This document shows, piece after piece, positions 1 to 6,827 of a stretch of 9,389 nucleotides of DNA. The notes below the pieces were generated by a model, which was not told the DNA's origin, made no database searches, and saw only the letters and a program-made list of their open reading frames with translations. A program made the translations under genes and the position numbers. Source of the DNA: Rhodospirillales bacterium (GTDB lineage Bacteria; Pseudomonadota; Alphaproteobacteria; Acetobacterales; Acetobacteraceae); the NCBI GenBank assembly GCA_015654825.1, contig JAATGE010000035.1, positions 1-9,389 on the forward strand. The letters are read 5' to 3'. Position 1 is the first letter of the stretch, and the number at the start of each line of letters is the position of its first letter.

Positions 1-23
1 GAGCGTCGCGCTTTGGTTGGCGC

Positions 24-78
24 GAAGAAGGCCAGGGCGCTGACCTGGACCCGCTGGGGCCAGTAGGCCCCAGACCCC
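24..78 (+). repeat. Intergenic palindromic repeat, copy A (double hairpin)
   Basis: This 55-bp stretch closely matches 5204-5257 in the same orientation, with only a few substitutions. It has two consecutive inverted repeats. The first is CCAGG (32-36) with CCTGG (44-48). The second is CTGGGGCC (54-61), loop AGTA, GGCCCCAG (66-73), a perfect 8-bp stem. It is followed by ACCCCATTTTAT, so it could also terminate transcription entering from the left. Repeats of this style are, from memory, common between genes in Acetobacteraceae; I have not verified that. No coding function is apparent. Confidence 0.7.
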
Positions 79-161
79 ATTTTATCTGGTCCGAGGCTGG
101 CATCGGCCGCCGGCCAACCGACCGGCCCACGGTGTCGCAATATCCGTACAAAAGACTCCCG

Positions 162-222
162 CCGCGCAGCGCTAACGCAGGCGGCGGCACGCCGATGGGG
201 GTCCAGGGGGCAAAGCCCCTGG
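162..222 (-). repeat. Intergenic repeat, variant copy C, inverted orientation
   Basis: Bases 162-174 are the exact reverse complement of 5261-5273, the 13 bp just right of repeat copy B. At 203-222 there is a perfect 7-bp stem, CCAGGGG with CCCCTGG around loop GCAAAG. It is preceded by GGGGGT, like the GGGTCC-hairpin arrangement in the reverse complement of copy B. The region therefore looks like a diverged, internally altered copy of the same family facing the other way. Family membership is inferred from these two matches. Confidence 0.5.
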
Positions 223-293
223 TCGGCGAAGCCAGTCACCCGGACCCCGCGCCAGCAGCGAAATAAGTCGCCAGGTCCGAAAAATTTTGTGTA

Positions 294-317
294 CCCACCG
301 CGGCGAGATAAGGTGGG
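294..317. promoter_or_regulatory. Inverted repeat upstream of the efflux operon (possible operator)
   Basis: CCCACC (294-299) and GGTGGG (312-317) form a perfect 6-bp inverted repeat with a 12-bp spacer. It ends 23 bp before the ATG of the ytcA-like gene. Its position would suit an operator or a 5'-leader hairpin. No regulator gene lies in the window, and I could not fit a convincing -35/-10 pair here. A 6-bp repeat in GC-rich DNA can easily arise by chance. Confidence 0.2.
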
Positions 318-340
318 CGCGGCGCTAACGGTTTGGATCG

Positions 341-622
341 ATGAAAGCAGCGGGGCAAAAAACGAGCGCGCCGAGCCTCACTCTCGTGGCGCTCGTCGCG
401 GCTGGATGCAGCGTCAGGGGAGCGCCCTCCTACACCCTGTTCGGCGCATTTTTTCCGGCGTGGATCTTCTGCACGGCGATCGGCATCGTCGGCGCGATCG
501 GCACACGCATCGCGTTCGTCGCCACCGGATTGGCCGCCATTCTCCCCTACCAGCTCGTCGTATGCGCCTCGGTCGGCCTCAGCATCGCGCTGCTGGCCTG
601 GCTGCTGTTGTTCGGGCAGTGA
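341..622 (+). CDS. ytcA: YtcA-like small membrane lipoprotein of an FUSC-type efflux operon
   Basis: This is a 93-residue protein and the first gene of the efflux operon. It has a short N-terminal hydrophobic stretch (about residues 13-22) ending in Ala-Ala-Gly-Cys with Cys23, a plausible though non-classical lipobox. Next comes the segment G27-A-P-S-Y-T-L-F-G-A-F-F-P-A-W, typical of the YtcA family. Two hydrophobic helices follow (about 37-57 and 65-90). In E. coli, ytcA lies directly upstream of mdtNOP; its exact role is unknown, but small two-helix partners (YtcA or DUF1656/AaeX-like) regularly accompany FUSC transporters. The ATG at 341 has only a weak ribosome-binding site. It was chosen because it gives the family-length product and the lipoprotein signal. 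The stop is 2 nt before the next ATG. Confidence 0.85.
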   Translation: MKAAGQKTSAPSLTLVALVAAGCSVRGAPSYTLFGAFFPAWIFCTAIGIVGAIGTRIAFVATGLAAILPYQLVVCASVGLSIALLAWLLLFGQ

Positions 623-624
623 CG

Positions 625-1674
625 ATGCGGGCCGCGGAAACACGCCGCTATACAATCTGGTCGAAGCTCGTCTCCCTGCTGATCATCGCCGCAGCCATCC
701 CGCTCGCGGTGTATGTCGGCGATCGCTGGTCGGCCGCTCCATCGACCGATGACGCCAGCATCGACGCGGACGTGGTGCACGTGGCTTCCGTCGTCGGTGG
801 CCGGATCGTCAACATCCCGGTTGCCGAGAATGGAAAGGTCGAGAAGGGGGAACTGATCTTCCAGATCGACCCGGCGCCCTATCAATTGGCGGTTGAACAG
901 GCGCGGGCGGATCTCGACCTGGCGCAGGCAGCGCTGGAAACGCAGCGGCGCGCCCTTTCTACGCAGCGCTCGGCCGCAACGGTCGCAGCCGACCAGGTCA
1001 GGCGGGCGACAACCAATCTCGACCTGGCGAGGCGGACCGCCGACCGATTGCGGCCGCTCGCGGCCAAGGGATACATCCCCGCGCAGCAACTCGACCAGGC
1101 CGAGACGGCTGCCCGGGACGCCGCCACATCGTTGCAGCAGGCCCACGAGCAGGAAGCGTCCGCCCTGCAGGCCATCGATACCGAGGCGGGCGCCGAAGCG
1201 AACGTGCGCGCCCGGCGGGCCGCCCTGGCCATCGCCAGGCGCGCGCTTGATGACACGACCGTGCGGGCACCCCACGCGGGCCGCGTCACCGGCCTTACCG
1301 TATTGAGCGGCGAGATCGTGGCACCCTCGCAGACCCTGTTCACGCTCGTTGGCGACGATGAGTGGTTCGCGGTCGCGAACTTTCGGGAAAACGAACTGCA
1401 CGCCATCCGGGTCGGTGACTGCGTGACCGTGTTTTCCCTGATTGATCGCACCGTGCCGATAAAAGGCGTGGTTCAGGGTATCGGCGCAGGCGTTCTCGAC
1501 ACCGACCGGATCAACCTGCCGCGCTCGGTGCCTTACGTCGAGCGGTCGCTGAACTGGGTCAAGGTCGCGCAACGTTTTCCCGTCCGCATCCGCCTGCAAG
1601 ATCCGCCAGCGTGGCTTGTGCGGTTGGGCGCAACGGCGGTTGTCGAGGTGAGGCATGGCCGCGCCTGCCGATGA
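625..1674 (+). CDS. mdtN: MdtN-like periplasmic adaptor (membrane fusion) subunit of a tripartite efflux pump
   Basis: This 349-residue HlyD/EmrA-family adaptor would bridge the FUSC inner-membrane transporter and the outer-membrane channel. One N-terminal membrane anchor spans about residues 13-31. The first half of the biotinyl-lipoyl-like domain covers about 43-83, with A53-S-V-V-G-G-R-I and the segment ending Q80-I-D-P. A long Ala/Arg/Gln-rich alpha-hairpin coiled coil spans about 85-210. The second lipoyl half begins at T211-T-V-R-A-P-H-A-G-R, and a beta-barrel region with F253-R-E-N-E-L extends to the C-terminus. The frame is open upstream to 289, but that part overlaps the ytcA-like gene and lacks protein character. 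The ATG at 625 puts the anchor at the N-terminus and starts 2 nt after the previous stop. The 3' end overlaps the next gene by 20 nt. The HlyD call is secure; the MdtN name depends on operon order. Confidence 0.92.
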   Translation: MRAAETRRYTIWSKLVSLLIIAAAIPLAVYVGDRWSAAPSTDDASIDADVVHVASVVGGRIVNIPVAENGKVEKGELIFQIDPAPYQLAVEQARADLDLAQAALETQRRALSTQRSAATVAADQVRRATTNLDLARRTADRLRPLAAKGYIPAQQLDQAETAARDAATSLQQAHEQEASALQAIDTEAGAEANVRARRAALAIARRALDDTTVRAPHAGRVTGLTVLSGEIVAPSQTLFTLVGDDEWFAVANFRENELHAIRVGDCVTVFSLIDRTVPIKGVVQGIGAGVLDTDRINLPRSVPYVERSLNWVKVAQRFPVRIRLQDPPAWLVRLGATAVVEVRHGRACR

Positions 1675-3628
1675 ACGCCGATTTCCGGTTGCGAGGCGGG
1701 TGCTCGGCCTTCTGGCACCATTCCCGGAGCGGGCCGAATTCGCGGTGCGGCTGGCGCTGATATGTGCGCTCACCACGCTCGTCGTGGAAATCTACCAGAC
1801 GCCGGAACCCGCGCTGACAATCTACGTCGCGCTGTTCGTCATCAAGCCCGACCGGGCCAGCAGCGTGCTGGTCAGCCTGGTGTTCGTGCTGCTGATAACG
1901 ATCATCATCGGGGCTGTGCTGCTGCTCACCACGGTGGTGATCGACCGTCCGCTGTGGCGCGTCGCCGCCATCGCGCTGCTTTCGTTCTGCCTGCTGTTCG
2001 CGGCGTCGGCGAGCAAACTGAAGCCGGTCGGCAGCATCATCGCGCTCATCGCGGGCTATGCGCTGGATGTTCTGGGCACGGCGCATATCGGCGAGATCGC
2101 CACCCGCGCGCTGCTCTATGCGTGGCTGTTCGTTGCGATACCCGCCGCCATCTCGATCGTCGTCAACCTGCTGATAGGACCGTCCCCGCGCCGATTGACC
2201 GGACAGGCACTGGCGCATCGCCTGCGGCTCGCCGCCGCCGTACTGCGCGACCCTGGCGATAGGCGGCGCGGCGCCTTCGCCGACTGCCTGCATGAGGGGC
2301 TGGGGGAAATTCCGGCCTGGCTGAGGCTCGCCGGCGCCGAGCGGACGGCGACCGCCGCGGCGCTGGCGTCGCTCGCCCAGGCCGCGCGATCGACCTGCGC
2401 GCTTCTCGCTCTGGTCGATGTGGTCATCGGGATGACGGGAACCGAGGATGCGGCAAGCCGCCGGGCGCTGGCCGCCTGTCTCGACGAAATGGCGGGCATC
2501 CTCGCGCGCGGCCGCTATCCTCTCGATATCGCCTTCGATCCGGATCTGGCACCGGACACACCGCCCGCAACGATCGCGGCCTTCGCGGCGATCCGTGACC
2601 TGCTGGCGAGCTTCGCGGTGGCGCCGGCGCCTGAACCACCGCCCGCCGCCACGGCTAAATCCGGCTTCTTCGCGCCCGACGCCTTCACCAATCCGCTGCA
2701 CGTCCAGTACGCCCTGAAGGCCACGGCGGCGGCGATGTTTTGCTATGTCACCTACTCGTTGCTGGACTGGCCGGGCATCCATACCTGCTTCATCACCTGC
2801 TACATCGTTTCCCTCGGCACTACGGCCGAAACCATCGAGAAACTGACGTTGCGTATTCTCGGCTGCCTGATCGGCGCGGCGCTTGGGCTGGCGGCGATCG
2901 TGTTCGTAATGCCCGGCGTCACTTCGATCGGCGAGCTCATGGCGATCGTCGCCGGCATGGCTTTCGTTTCGGGCTGGATCGCGGCCGGCAGCCCGCGCAT
3001 CTCCTATGTCGGATTCCAGCTCGCATTTGCGTTCTTTCTTTCCGTGGTTCAGGGATCGGGTCCCGAGTTCGACCTGACGATCGCCCGGGATAGGGTGATC
3101 GGCATCCTGTTCGGCAACCTTGTCGTCACGCTGATCTTCACCCAGGTCTGGCCGGTCACGGTCGCCACCAGGGTCGACCCGGCAATCGCCGCGCTGCTGC
3201 GAAAGTTCGCGTCGCTGGCGCGAGAGGGGGTCACGTGGAAGCGATGGGCGCTGGCAGCCGAAGCACAGGCCGCGGCCGGCGCACTCGAACAGGACCTTGC
3301 CCTGGCGAGCTATGAGCCGTTGCCCATTCGCCCCACACGGACCTGGACCGAGTGCCGCGAGGGCGTCCTGATGGCCATCGATGCGTGCCAGGGCCCATTG
3401 CTGCTGGAGGGCCTGCCCGATCGTCCGTTCGGCCGCGACGTCGCGCGGCGGCTGGATCGGCTCGCCGATACGCTGGACGCAGGCGGGCCGGCGCCCGAAA
3501 CGATTGCCGCTCGGACGTGGGAAGCCCAGCCGAACGCGCCCATCACGATCCCGCTGGCGCGGCTGGAGCACGCGGTCGCCTGCATGAACGAAGACGCGCA
3601 AGCGGGGGCGGATTATGTCGCGGCCTAG
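1655..3628 (+). CDS. mdtO: MdtO-like FUSC-domain inner-membrane efflux transporter
   Basis: This 657-residue protein is close in length to E. coli MdtO (about 680). It has the two-part FUSC/aromatic-acid-exporter layout: a first hydrophobic cluster (about 30-175), a cytoplasmic region (about 176-345) and a second cluster (about 350-505). The second cluster contains G374-I-H-T-C-F-I-T-C-Y and the T389-T-A-E-T-I-E-K-L-T-L-R segment characteristic of FUSC permeases. A soluble C-terminal tail follows. The family exports small organic or aromatic compounds and drugs; E. coli mdtNOP has been linked to puromycin and acriflavine resistance. The substrate here is unknown. The ATG at 1655 follows GAGGTGAGG (1645-1653), a good ribosome-binding site inside the end of the adaptor gene, so coupled translation is likely. 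The 3' end overlaps the channel gene by 14 nt. Confidence 0.92.
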   Translation: MAAPADERRFPVARRVLGLLAPFPERAEFAVRLALICALTTLVVEIYQTPEPALTIYVALFVIKPDRASSVLVSLVFVLLITIIIGAVLLLTTVVIDRPLWRVAAIALLSFCLLFAASASKLKPVGSIIALIAGYALDVLGTAHIGEIATRALLYAWLFVAIPAAISIVVNLLIGPSPRRLTGQALAHRLRLAAAVLRDPGDRRRGAFADCLHEGLGEIPAWLRLAGAERTATAAALASLAQAARSTCALLALVDVVIGMTGTEDAASRRALAACLDEMAGILARGRYPLDIAFDPDLAPDTPPATIAAFAAIRDLLASFAVAPAPEPPPAATAKSGFFAPDAFTNPLHVQYALKATAAAMFCYVTYSLLDWPGIHTCFITCYIVSLGTTAETIEKLTLRILGCLIGAALGLAAIVFVMPGVTSIGELMAIVAGMAFVSGWIAAGSPRISYVGFQLAFAFFLSVVQGSGPEFDLTIARDRVIGILFGNLVVTLIFTQVWPVTVATRVDPAIAALLRKFASLAREGVTWKRWALAAEAQAAAGALEQDLALASYEPLPIRPTRTWTECREGVLMAIDACQGPLLLEGLPDRPFGRDVARRLDRLADTLDAGGPAPETIAARTWEAQPNAPITIPLARLEHAVACMNEDAQAGADYVAA

Positions 3629-5162
3629 GCGCCCCCTGCGCGTCGGCCTGGCGCTTGTGGCAAGCGGATGCGCCACCTCCGCGCTCGAAACGGCGCCGGA
3701 ACGAGCTGACCGACCGTGGAGCCCGGCGGTTTCGCAGTCGGGCGATATCATCGCCGGCTCGGCCAATACCGGCAATACCGCCGGCGGCTATGTGCTGCCG
3801 GCCACACCCGGTCTGGGAATCCTGCCGACCGCGCCGGCAATCGACGCCGCCAGGGCGTACTCGCTTCCCGAACTGATCGACCTCGCGGAGTCGCACAATC
3901 CGAGGACGCGCATTGCGTGGAATGACGCGAAACGCGTGGCCCTCGCCGCCGGAATTGCCGAGAGCGCCTACCTGCCGAATATCACTGCGACGGCCGTCGG
4001 CGGATATCAGGCGAGCAACGGCCATGATTCCGCATCGGGTACAACCCTGCTCGGCAACGGGTCGGCCGGCGGCGCGGTCTCGGCCGTTTCGGTCCAGTGG
4101 CTATTGTTCGATTTCGGCGAGCGGGGCGCGATCGTGGATGCCGCAAAGCAGGCGTCCGTCATTTCGAACGTTGCGTTTACGGCAGCGCACCAGCAACTGA
4201 TCTACGATGTCAGCCTGGCGTTTTACGCACAGCTGGCGGCTGAGGCGCGGCTCGCGACGGCGGGCGACTCGCTGAAGAATGCCAAGGCGGTACAGGCTGC
4301 TTCCGAGGATCGCTATAAGCATGGCGTAGGCACGGTGATCGAAGTCGCACAGGCGCGGCAAGCGACCGCGCAAGGCAACCTGGCACTGGTTCAGGCTACG
4401 GGCGATGCGCAGAACGCCTATCTCGCACTGATTTCCGCGATGGGGATTTCGCCGCTGACAAAGATCAGGATTGCCGGCGTTTCGGGGCGCAGGCTGTCGC
4501 CTTCAATGGTCGCGCCGATCGAAGCGATCATTTCGCAGGCGCTGGCACGCCGCCCGGACATTCAGGGCGCCTATGCGGCGCAAAAGGCAAGCCTGGCGAA
4601 AATCCGCGCCGCCGAGGCGGAATTCAAGCCGAAGATATTCCTCTCGGCCACGGGCGCCTACACCGCGGGCGGCCTTGCGGTCACGGCCCTGCCCGGTATC
4701 GGTCAGCAGGCCCCAACGGAAAACATCAATGGCAATCGCCTCGGCGGCAGCATATTCGCAGGCGTGACTATTCCGTTGTTCGACGGCGGCACACGGTCGG
4801 CGGCGCTGGCGCAAGCGCACGCCGAAGCGGACAGCGCGGAAGCACGATTGACGCAGGTGCGCGACGATGCGGTGCGCCAAATTGCAATGGCGGACAACGC
4901 GCTGCGGACAAGTCTTGCAGCGCATGCCGCATCCGAGTCTCTCTCGGCCGCCGCGCGGACGACATTCGACGCGGCACTCGCTTCCTATCGGCGTGGCGTC
5001 GGCTCGATTACCGATCTGACCATTGCCGAAACCCAGCTTCTGCAGGCGAGAAACACCAATATCGATGCCTATTCCACCGCCCTGTCCGCCGCGGCCACAC
5101 TTGCGCTGGCGACCGGGGCGCTCGGATCCGCGCCCGATTATGACAGCCTCGGTAGGCTTTGA
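3615..5162 (+). CDS. mdtP: MdtP-like outer-membrane efflux lipoprotein (TolC/NodT-type channel)
   Basis: This 515-residue outer-membrane factor supplies the exit duct of the pump. The N-terminus is basic, then hydrophobic, and ends V15-A-S-G-C with Cys19 as the probable lipidated residue. A Gly/Pro/Ala-rich linker (about 40-78) precedes two OEP repeats. Repeat 1 (about 83-280) contains A91-E-S-H-N-P-R, F165-D-F-G-E-R and Y234-K-H-G-V-G-T. Repeat 2 (about 300-500) contains A311-R-R-P-D-I, T385-I-P-L-F-D-G-G and the matching Y458-R-R-G-V-G-S-I-T-D-L. The paired Y-x-x-G-V-G and F-D-G/F-G motifs are hallmarks of the family. The start codon overlaps the end of the transporter gene and is preceded by a purine-rich GGGGGCGG. 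It is the last operon gene, with a repeat/terminator candidate about 40 bp beyond its stop. Confidence 0.92.
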   Translation: MSRPRRPLRVGLALVASGCATSALETAPERADRPWSPAVSQSGDIIAGSANTGNTAGGYVLPATPGLGILPTAPAIDAARAYSLPELIDLAESHNPRTRIAWNDAKRVALAAGIAESAYLPNITATAVGGYQASNGHDSASGTTLLGNGSAGGAVSAVSVQWLLFDFGERGAIVDAAKQASVISNVAFTAAHQQLIYDVSLAFYAQLAAEARLATAGDSLKNAKAVQAASEDRYKHGVGTVIEVAQARQATAQGNLALVQATGDAQNAYLALISAMGISPLTKIRIAGVSGRRLSPSMVAPIEAIISQALARRPDIQGAYAAQKASLAKIRAAEAEFKPKIFLSATGAYTAGGLAVTALPGIGQQAPTENINGNRLGGSIFAGVTIPLFDGGTRSAALAQAHAEADSAEARLTQVRDDAVRQIAMADNALRTSLAAHAASESLSAAARTTFDAALASYRRGVGSITDLTIAETQLLQARNTNIDAYSTALSAAATLALATGALGSAPDYDSLGRL

Positions 5163-5203
5163 TGGCGACGCTCTTTGAGGGGGGCTGGGCGGCAACATGA
5201 AGA

Positions 5204-5257
5204 GAGGAAGGCCAGGGCTCTGCCCTGGACCCGCTGGGGCCTGAGGCCCCGGACCCC
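5204..5257 (+). repeat. Intergenic palindromic repeat, copy B; candidate operon terminator
   Basis: This 54-bp copy of the repeat at 24-78 has the same orientation and begins about 40 bp after the stop of the channel gene. It holds two perfect stems: CCAGGG (5212-5217) with CCCTGG (5223-5228) around CTCTG, and GGGGCC (5236-5241) with GGCCCC (5245-5250) around TGA. There is no T-run after the stems, so it is not a canonical intrinsic terminator. Two stable hairpins at an operon end could still stop RNA polymerase or protect the 3' end of the message. Confidence 0.7.
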
Positions 5258-5358
5258 CAATAGCGCTGCGCGGCTTCTCGCGCAGATGCAGGTCGACGTG
5301 CATCTCACGCCGATCGACCATCCGTGCAAAGCAACCCCGCGCATGCCATACTTGCCTC

Positions 5359-5532
5359 ATGACAGCGTTCAGGGTCGTGGCTATGGCGAACTGGCGTGGC
5401 GCGGATGCTTGGCATCTGGTCGCGCTTGACGAAAACGGGGTCCACCGCCCGTTGATCTCCTTTGCCCGCGAGGCTGAAGCCCAGGCTCTGGCCGATCGGC
5501 TGACTGCCCACGAAGCCACGCTCAATGTCTGA
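5359..5532 (+). CDS. Hypothetical protein, 57 residues
   Basis: This short open frame encodes a soluble, slightly acidic 57-residue protein. It has a W12-R-G-A-D-A-W-H-L-V segment, then an Ala/Glu-rich probable helix (about 36-53) and the C-terminus H51-E-A-T-L-N-V. There is no signal peptide, membrane helix or recognisable domain. The amino-acid mix (scattered Trp, acidic/basic balance, one clear helix) looks more protein-like than the antisense frames here. There is no good ribosome-binding site; a CATACT 6 nt before the ATG could be a -10 box of a leaderless message, but no -35 is evident. I do not recognise the family. It stands alone on this strand, 36 bp before the truncated signal-peptide ORF. 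Confidence 0.4.
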   Translation: MTAFRVVAMANWRGADAWHLVALDENGVHRPLISFAREAEAQALADRLTAHEATLNV

Positions 5533-5567
5533 CCGCGGCACGCATGCGCCCAAGGCGATCCGCATCG

Positions 5568-5720
5568 ATGACAGCGGAGCCGATTGCCAACGCTTTCCGC
5601 GCACTGCTCTACACGAGCCTGCTTGCCATGACGGCAGTTGCGGCGCGGGCGGCGGCCACGGCGCCATCGCCGCCAAGTGTCGCAGACCTGCAACTGACGT
5701 CGGCGGACAAGGGAACAATT
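5568..5720 (+). pseudogene. 5' remnant of a secreted-protein gene, cut by the palindromic element
   Basis: From the ATG at 5568 the frame encodes an apparent Sec signal peptide. Its N-terminus is M-T-A-E-P-I-A-N-A-F-R. A hydrophobic core L13-L-Y-T-S-L-L-A-M-T-A-V follows, with likely cleavage after an A-A-R-A-A-A stretch. About 20 polar residues come next, with S36-V-A-D-L-Q-L-T-S-A-D-K-G. At 5717 the frame enters the 91-bp AT-rich palindrome and becomes Lys/Phe/Leu low complexity. It stays open to 6224, but past 6015 it lies antisense to the sedolisin gene and looks meaningless. The simplest reading is a gene whose 3' part was lost or displaced by an insertion or rearrangement. I cannot name the family. 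A chance frame resembling a signal peptide remains possible. Confidence 0.4.
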
Positions 5721-5807
5721 AACAAAAGTTTTTGCTTCTTTTTTCAAAAAGAAGCGCTTTTTCCTTGTTCTTTTTTGAAAAAAAGAACCAAAAAACTTTT
5801 GTTAATT
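5717..5807. repeat. 91-bp AT-rich nested palindrome (MITE- or REP-like element)
   Basis: The outer ends are perfect inverted repeats: AATTAACAAAAG (5717-5728) and CTTTTGTTAATT (5796-5807). The outer stem extends inward through the T/A runs to about 5734 and 5788 with a bulge. Inside sit two perfect 10-bp hairpins. The first is GCTTCTTTTT (5734-5743) with AAAAAGAAGC (5746-5755). The second is GTTCTTTTTT (5767-5776) with AAAAAAGAAC (5779-5788). An 11-bp spacer separates them. The composition contrasts sharply with the GC-rich surroundings. It has no coding capacity, so mobilisation, if any, would be in trans. AATT at both ends could be a target duplication, but it is itself palindromic and so uninformative. 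Similar AT-rich palindromes are, from memory, frequent in Acetobacteraceae. Confidence 0.75.
5734..5766 (+). terminator. Possible intrinsic terminator inside the palindromic element
   Basis: The 10-bp hairpin at 5734-5755 is followed by GCTTTTTCCTT (5756-5766). On the + strand this reads as a stem followed by a T-rich tract. The stem is AT-rich, so termination may be weak. It would stop transcription through the small ORF and signal-peptide remnant before it runs antisense into the sedolisin gene. Confidence 0.35.
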
Positions 5808-6014
5808 TGCGTTTCGTTTCGGGTCGAAGCGTCCGACCCGAACGTTCGTCGACGTGTTCAAGCTGGTGCCATAACCGGCCCCCGCGGCGGCGCTGCGGTG
5901 GGGCGAAGCCGCCTTGAAAGAGCAACGACGCTGCCTTTGCCGCGTCATTGCGTTCACGGTAGCTCCCACAGCAGCCGCCTCTTGGCGGTGGCCCAAGGTC
6001 ACCCTTATAAAGCC
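5808..6014. other. Non-coding gap downstream of the broken sedolisin
   Basis: No credible gene is seen in these 207 bp between the palindrome and the sedolisin stop. On the minus strand, about 26 bp past that stop, CCGCC (5975-5979) and GGCGG (5984-5988) form a small hairpin with loop TCTT. There is no T-run after it, so it is only a weak terminator candidate. Confidence 0.4.
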
Positions 6015-6827
6015 CTACCAGGCATTAACCAGGTTAAAGGCATTGATCGTACCGATGCCGGTCGCGAAATCCCATCCGACGTTGCTGCCATAGGCCCGAT
6101 TGAACGTGCGGGAGCTCAGCGACAGGACACCTTCGGGCTGCTTGTTGCCAAAGCAATCGATCGTGCTGTCGCAATTTACATCGATATCGCCGAGCGTCAC
6201 ATCATAGAATATGCAGGAAGCTGAGGTTTGTTTGCCGGCAGTGGAATTGCATTGGCTGGCGCCGTTGGCCCCGTATTCGGCATTCGCAAGCGCGTAGTAT
6301 CGCGGCGCCGGATTGCCCTGCGGCGCACCTTTGTGCTGATTAATCAACGCCTGCACGCCGGCGAGGATCGGTGAGGCGAACGACGTGCCGCCGGCGCCCG
6401 GCCAGGTGCTGGGCAAGCCACTGCAATTGGTATTGAAATCATACGGATCGGAGTCGCAGAACACGTAGTAATGCGCCCATACACCGTTGGCAGCGAACAA
6501 CGAAACGTCCGGAATATCGCGCACCCTGTCGTTCGGGTTGCCGAGTAGGGTCTGCCAGGCCGGCTTGGCGTAGCCCTGGCACGATCCACTCACAATTTCC
6601 GGCTTGGAAGGCGTGCCGGTCGCACAGCCGCTTGGCCCGCCGCTACCGCTGGCGGTGGTCAAGAAATCGTTCTGACCAATGGCACTGTTGCAGGTTCCAC
6701 TGGCACCGTACGGCTTGGCGAAACCGAGCTCAGTTGTAATCAGCTGACTTGCGCAAGAATTATTCCAGGGAATTTCTGGAATGTACGACGGTGCTGACCG
6801 TAATCTTTTCTGTTCGTACCGCTCCAA
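6015..6827 (-). CDS. C-terminal fragment of the S53 protease (Ser nucleophile half)
   Basis: The open frame starts at an ATG at 6827, but its first nine codons (M-E-R-Y-E-Q-K-R-L) and probably the tenth are off-frame sequence. True homology begins at S-A-P-S-Y-I-P-E-I-P-W, a conserved S53 stretch. It has the G-G-T-S-F-A-S-P nucleophile motif, many Cys residues suggesting disulfides, and a D-I-D-V-N-C-D-S-T-I-D-C acidic loop near the Ca site. It lacks any signal peptide or prodomain. It is therefore a remnant or the 3' part of a frameshifted gene, not an independent enzyme. Confidence 0.7.
   Translation of the reverse strand: MERYEQKRLRSAPSYIPEIPWNNSCASQLITTELGFAKPYGASGTCNSAIGQNDFLTTASGSGGPSGCATGTPSKPEIVSGSCQGYAKPAWQTLLGNPNDRVRDIPDVSLFAANGVWAHYYVFCDSDPYDFNTNCSGLPSTWPGAGGTSFASPILAGVQALINQHKGAPQGNPAPRYYALANAEYGANGASQCNSTAGKQTSASCIFYDVTLGDIDVNCDSTIDCFGNKQPEGVLSLSSRTFNRAYGSNVGWDFATGIGTINAFNLVNAW

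Noticed and set aside
287..312. Candidate -35/-10 promoter TTGTGT and GATAAG
   Set aside because: The spacing is only 14 bp and the -10 match is poor, so it was not listed as a promoter.
289..624. Upstream extension of the adaptor frame (GTG at 289)
   Set aside because: It overlaps the ytcA-like gene out of frame, is Arg/His-rich and would bury the membrane anchor. The ATG at 625 fits the family.
547..1776. 409-codon minus-strand open frame
   Set aside because: It lies opposite the HlyD-type adaptor and has arginine-rich, featureless composition; the adaptor frame has clear family motifs.
1559..3775. 738-codon open frame on the minus strand
   Set aside because: It is antisense to the FUSC transporter gene, Arg/Gly/Asp-rich and without domain features. 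It is a typical antisense shadow in GC-rich DNA.
4503..5747. 414-codon minus-strand open frame running from the palindrome into the channel gene
   Set aside because: It starts within the palindromic repeat and is antisense to the OEP channel. There is no recognisable domain.
5717..5807. Palindrome considered as a simple intrinsic terminator or as an IS end
   Set aside because: Its nested two-hairpin layout within an outer stem is more elaborate than a terminator. No transposase gene is nearby, so it is listed as a repeat element with a possible terminator activity.
5808..6224. Continuation of the signal-peptide frame to 6224
   Set aside because: After the palindrome the sequence has no protein-like pattern, and the last 210 bases are antisense to the conserved sedolisin C-terminus.
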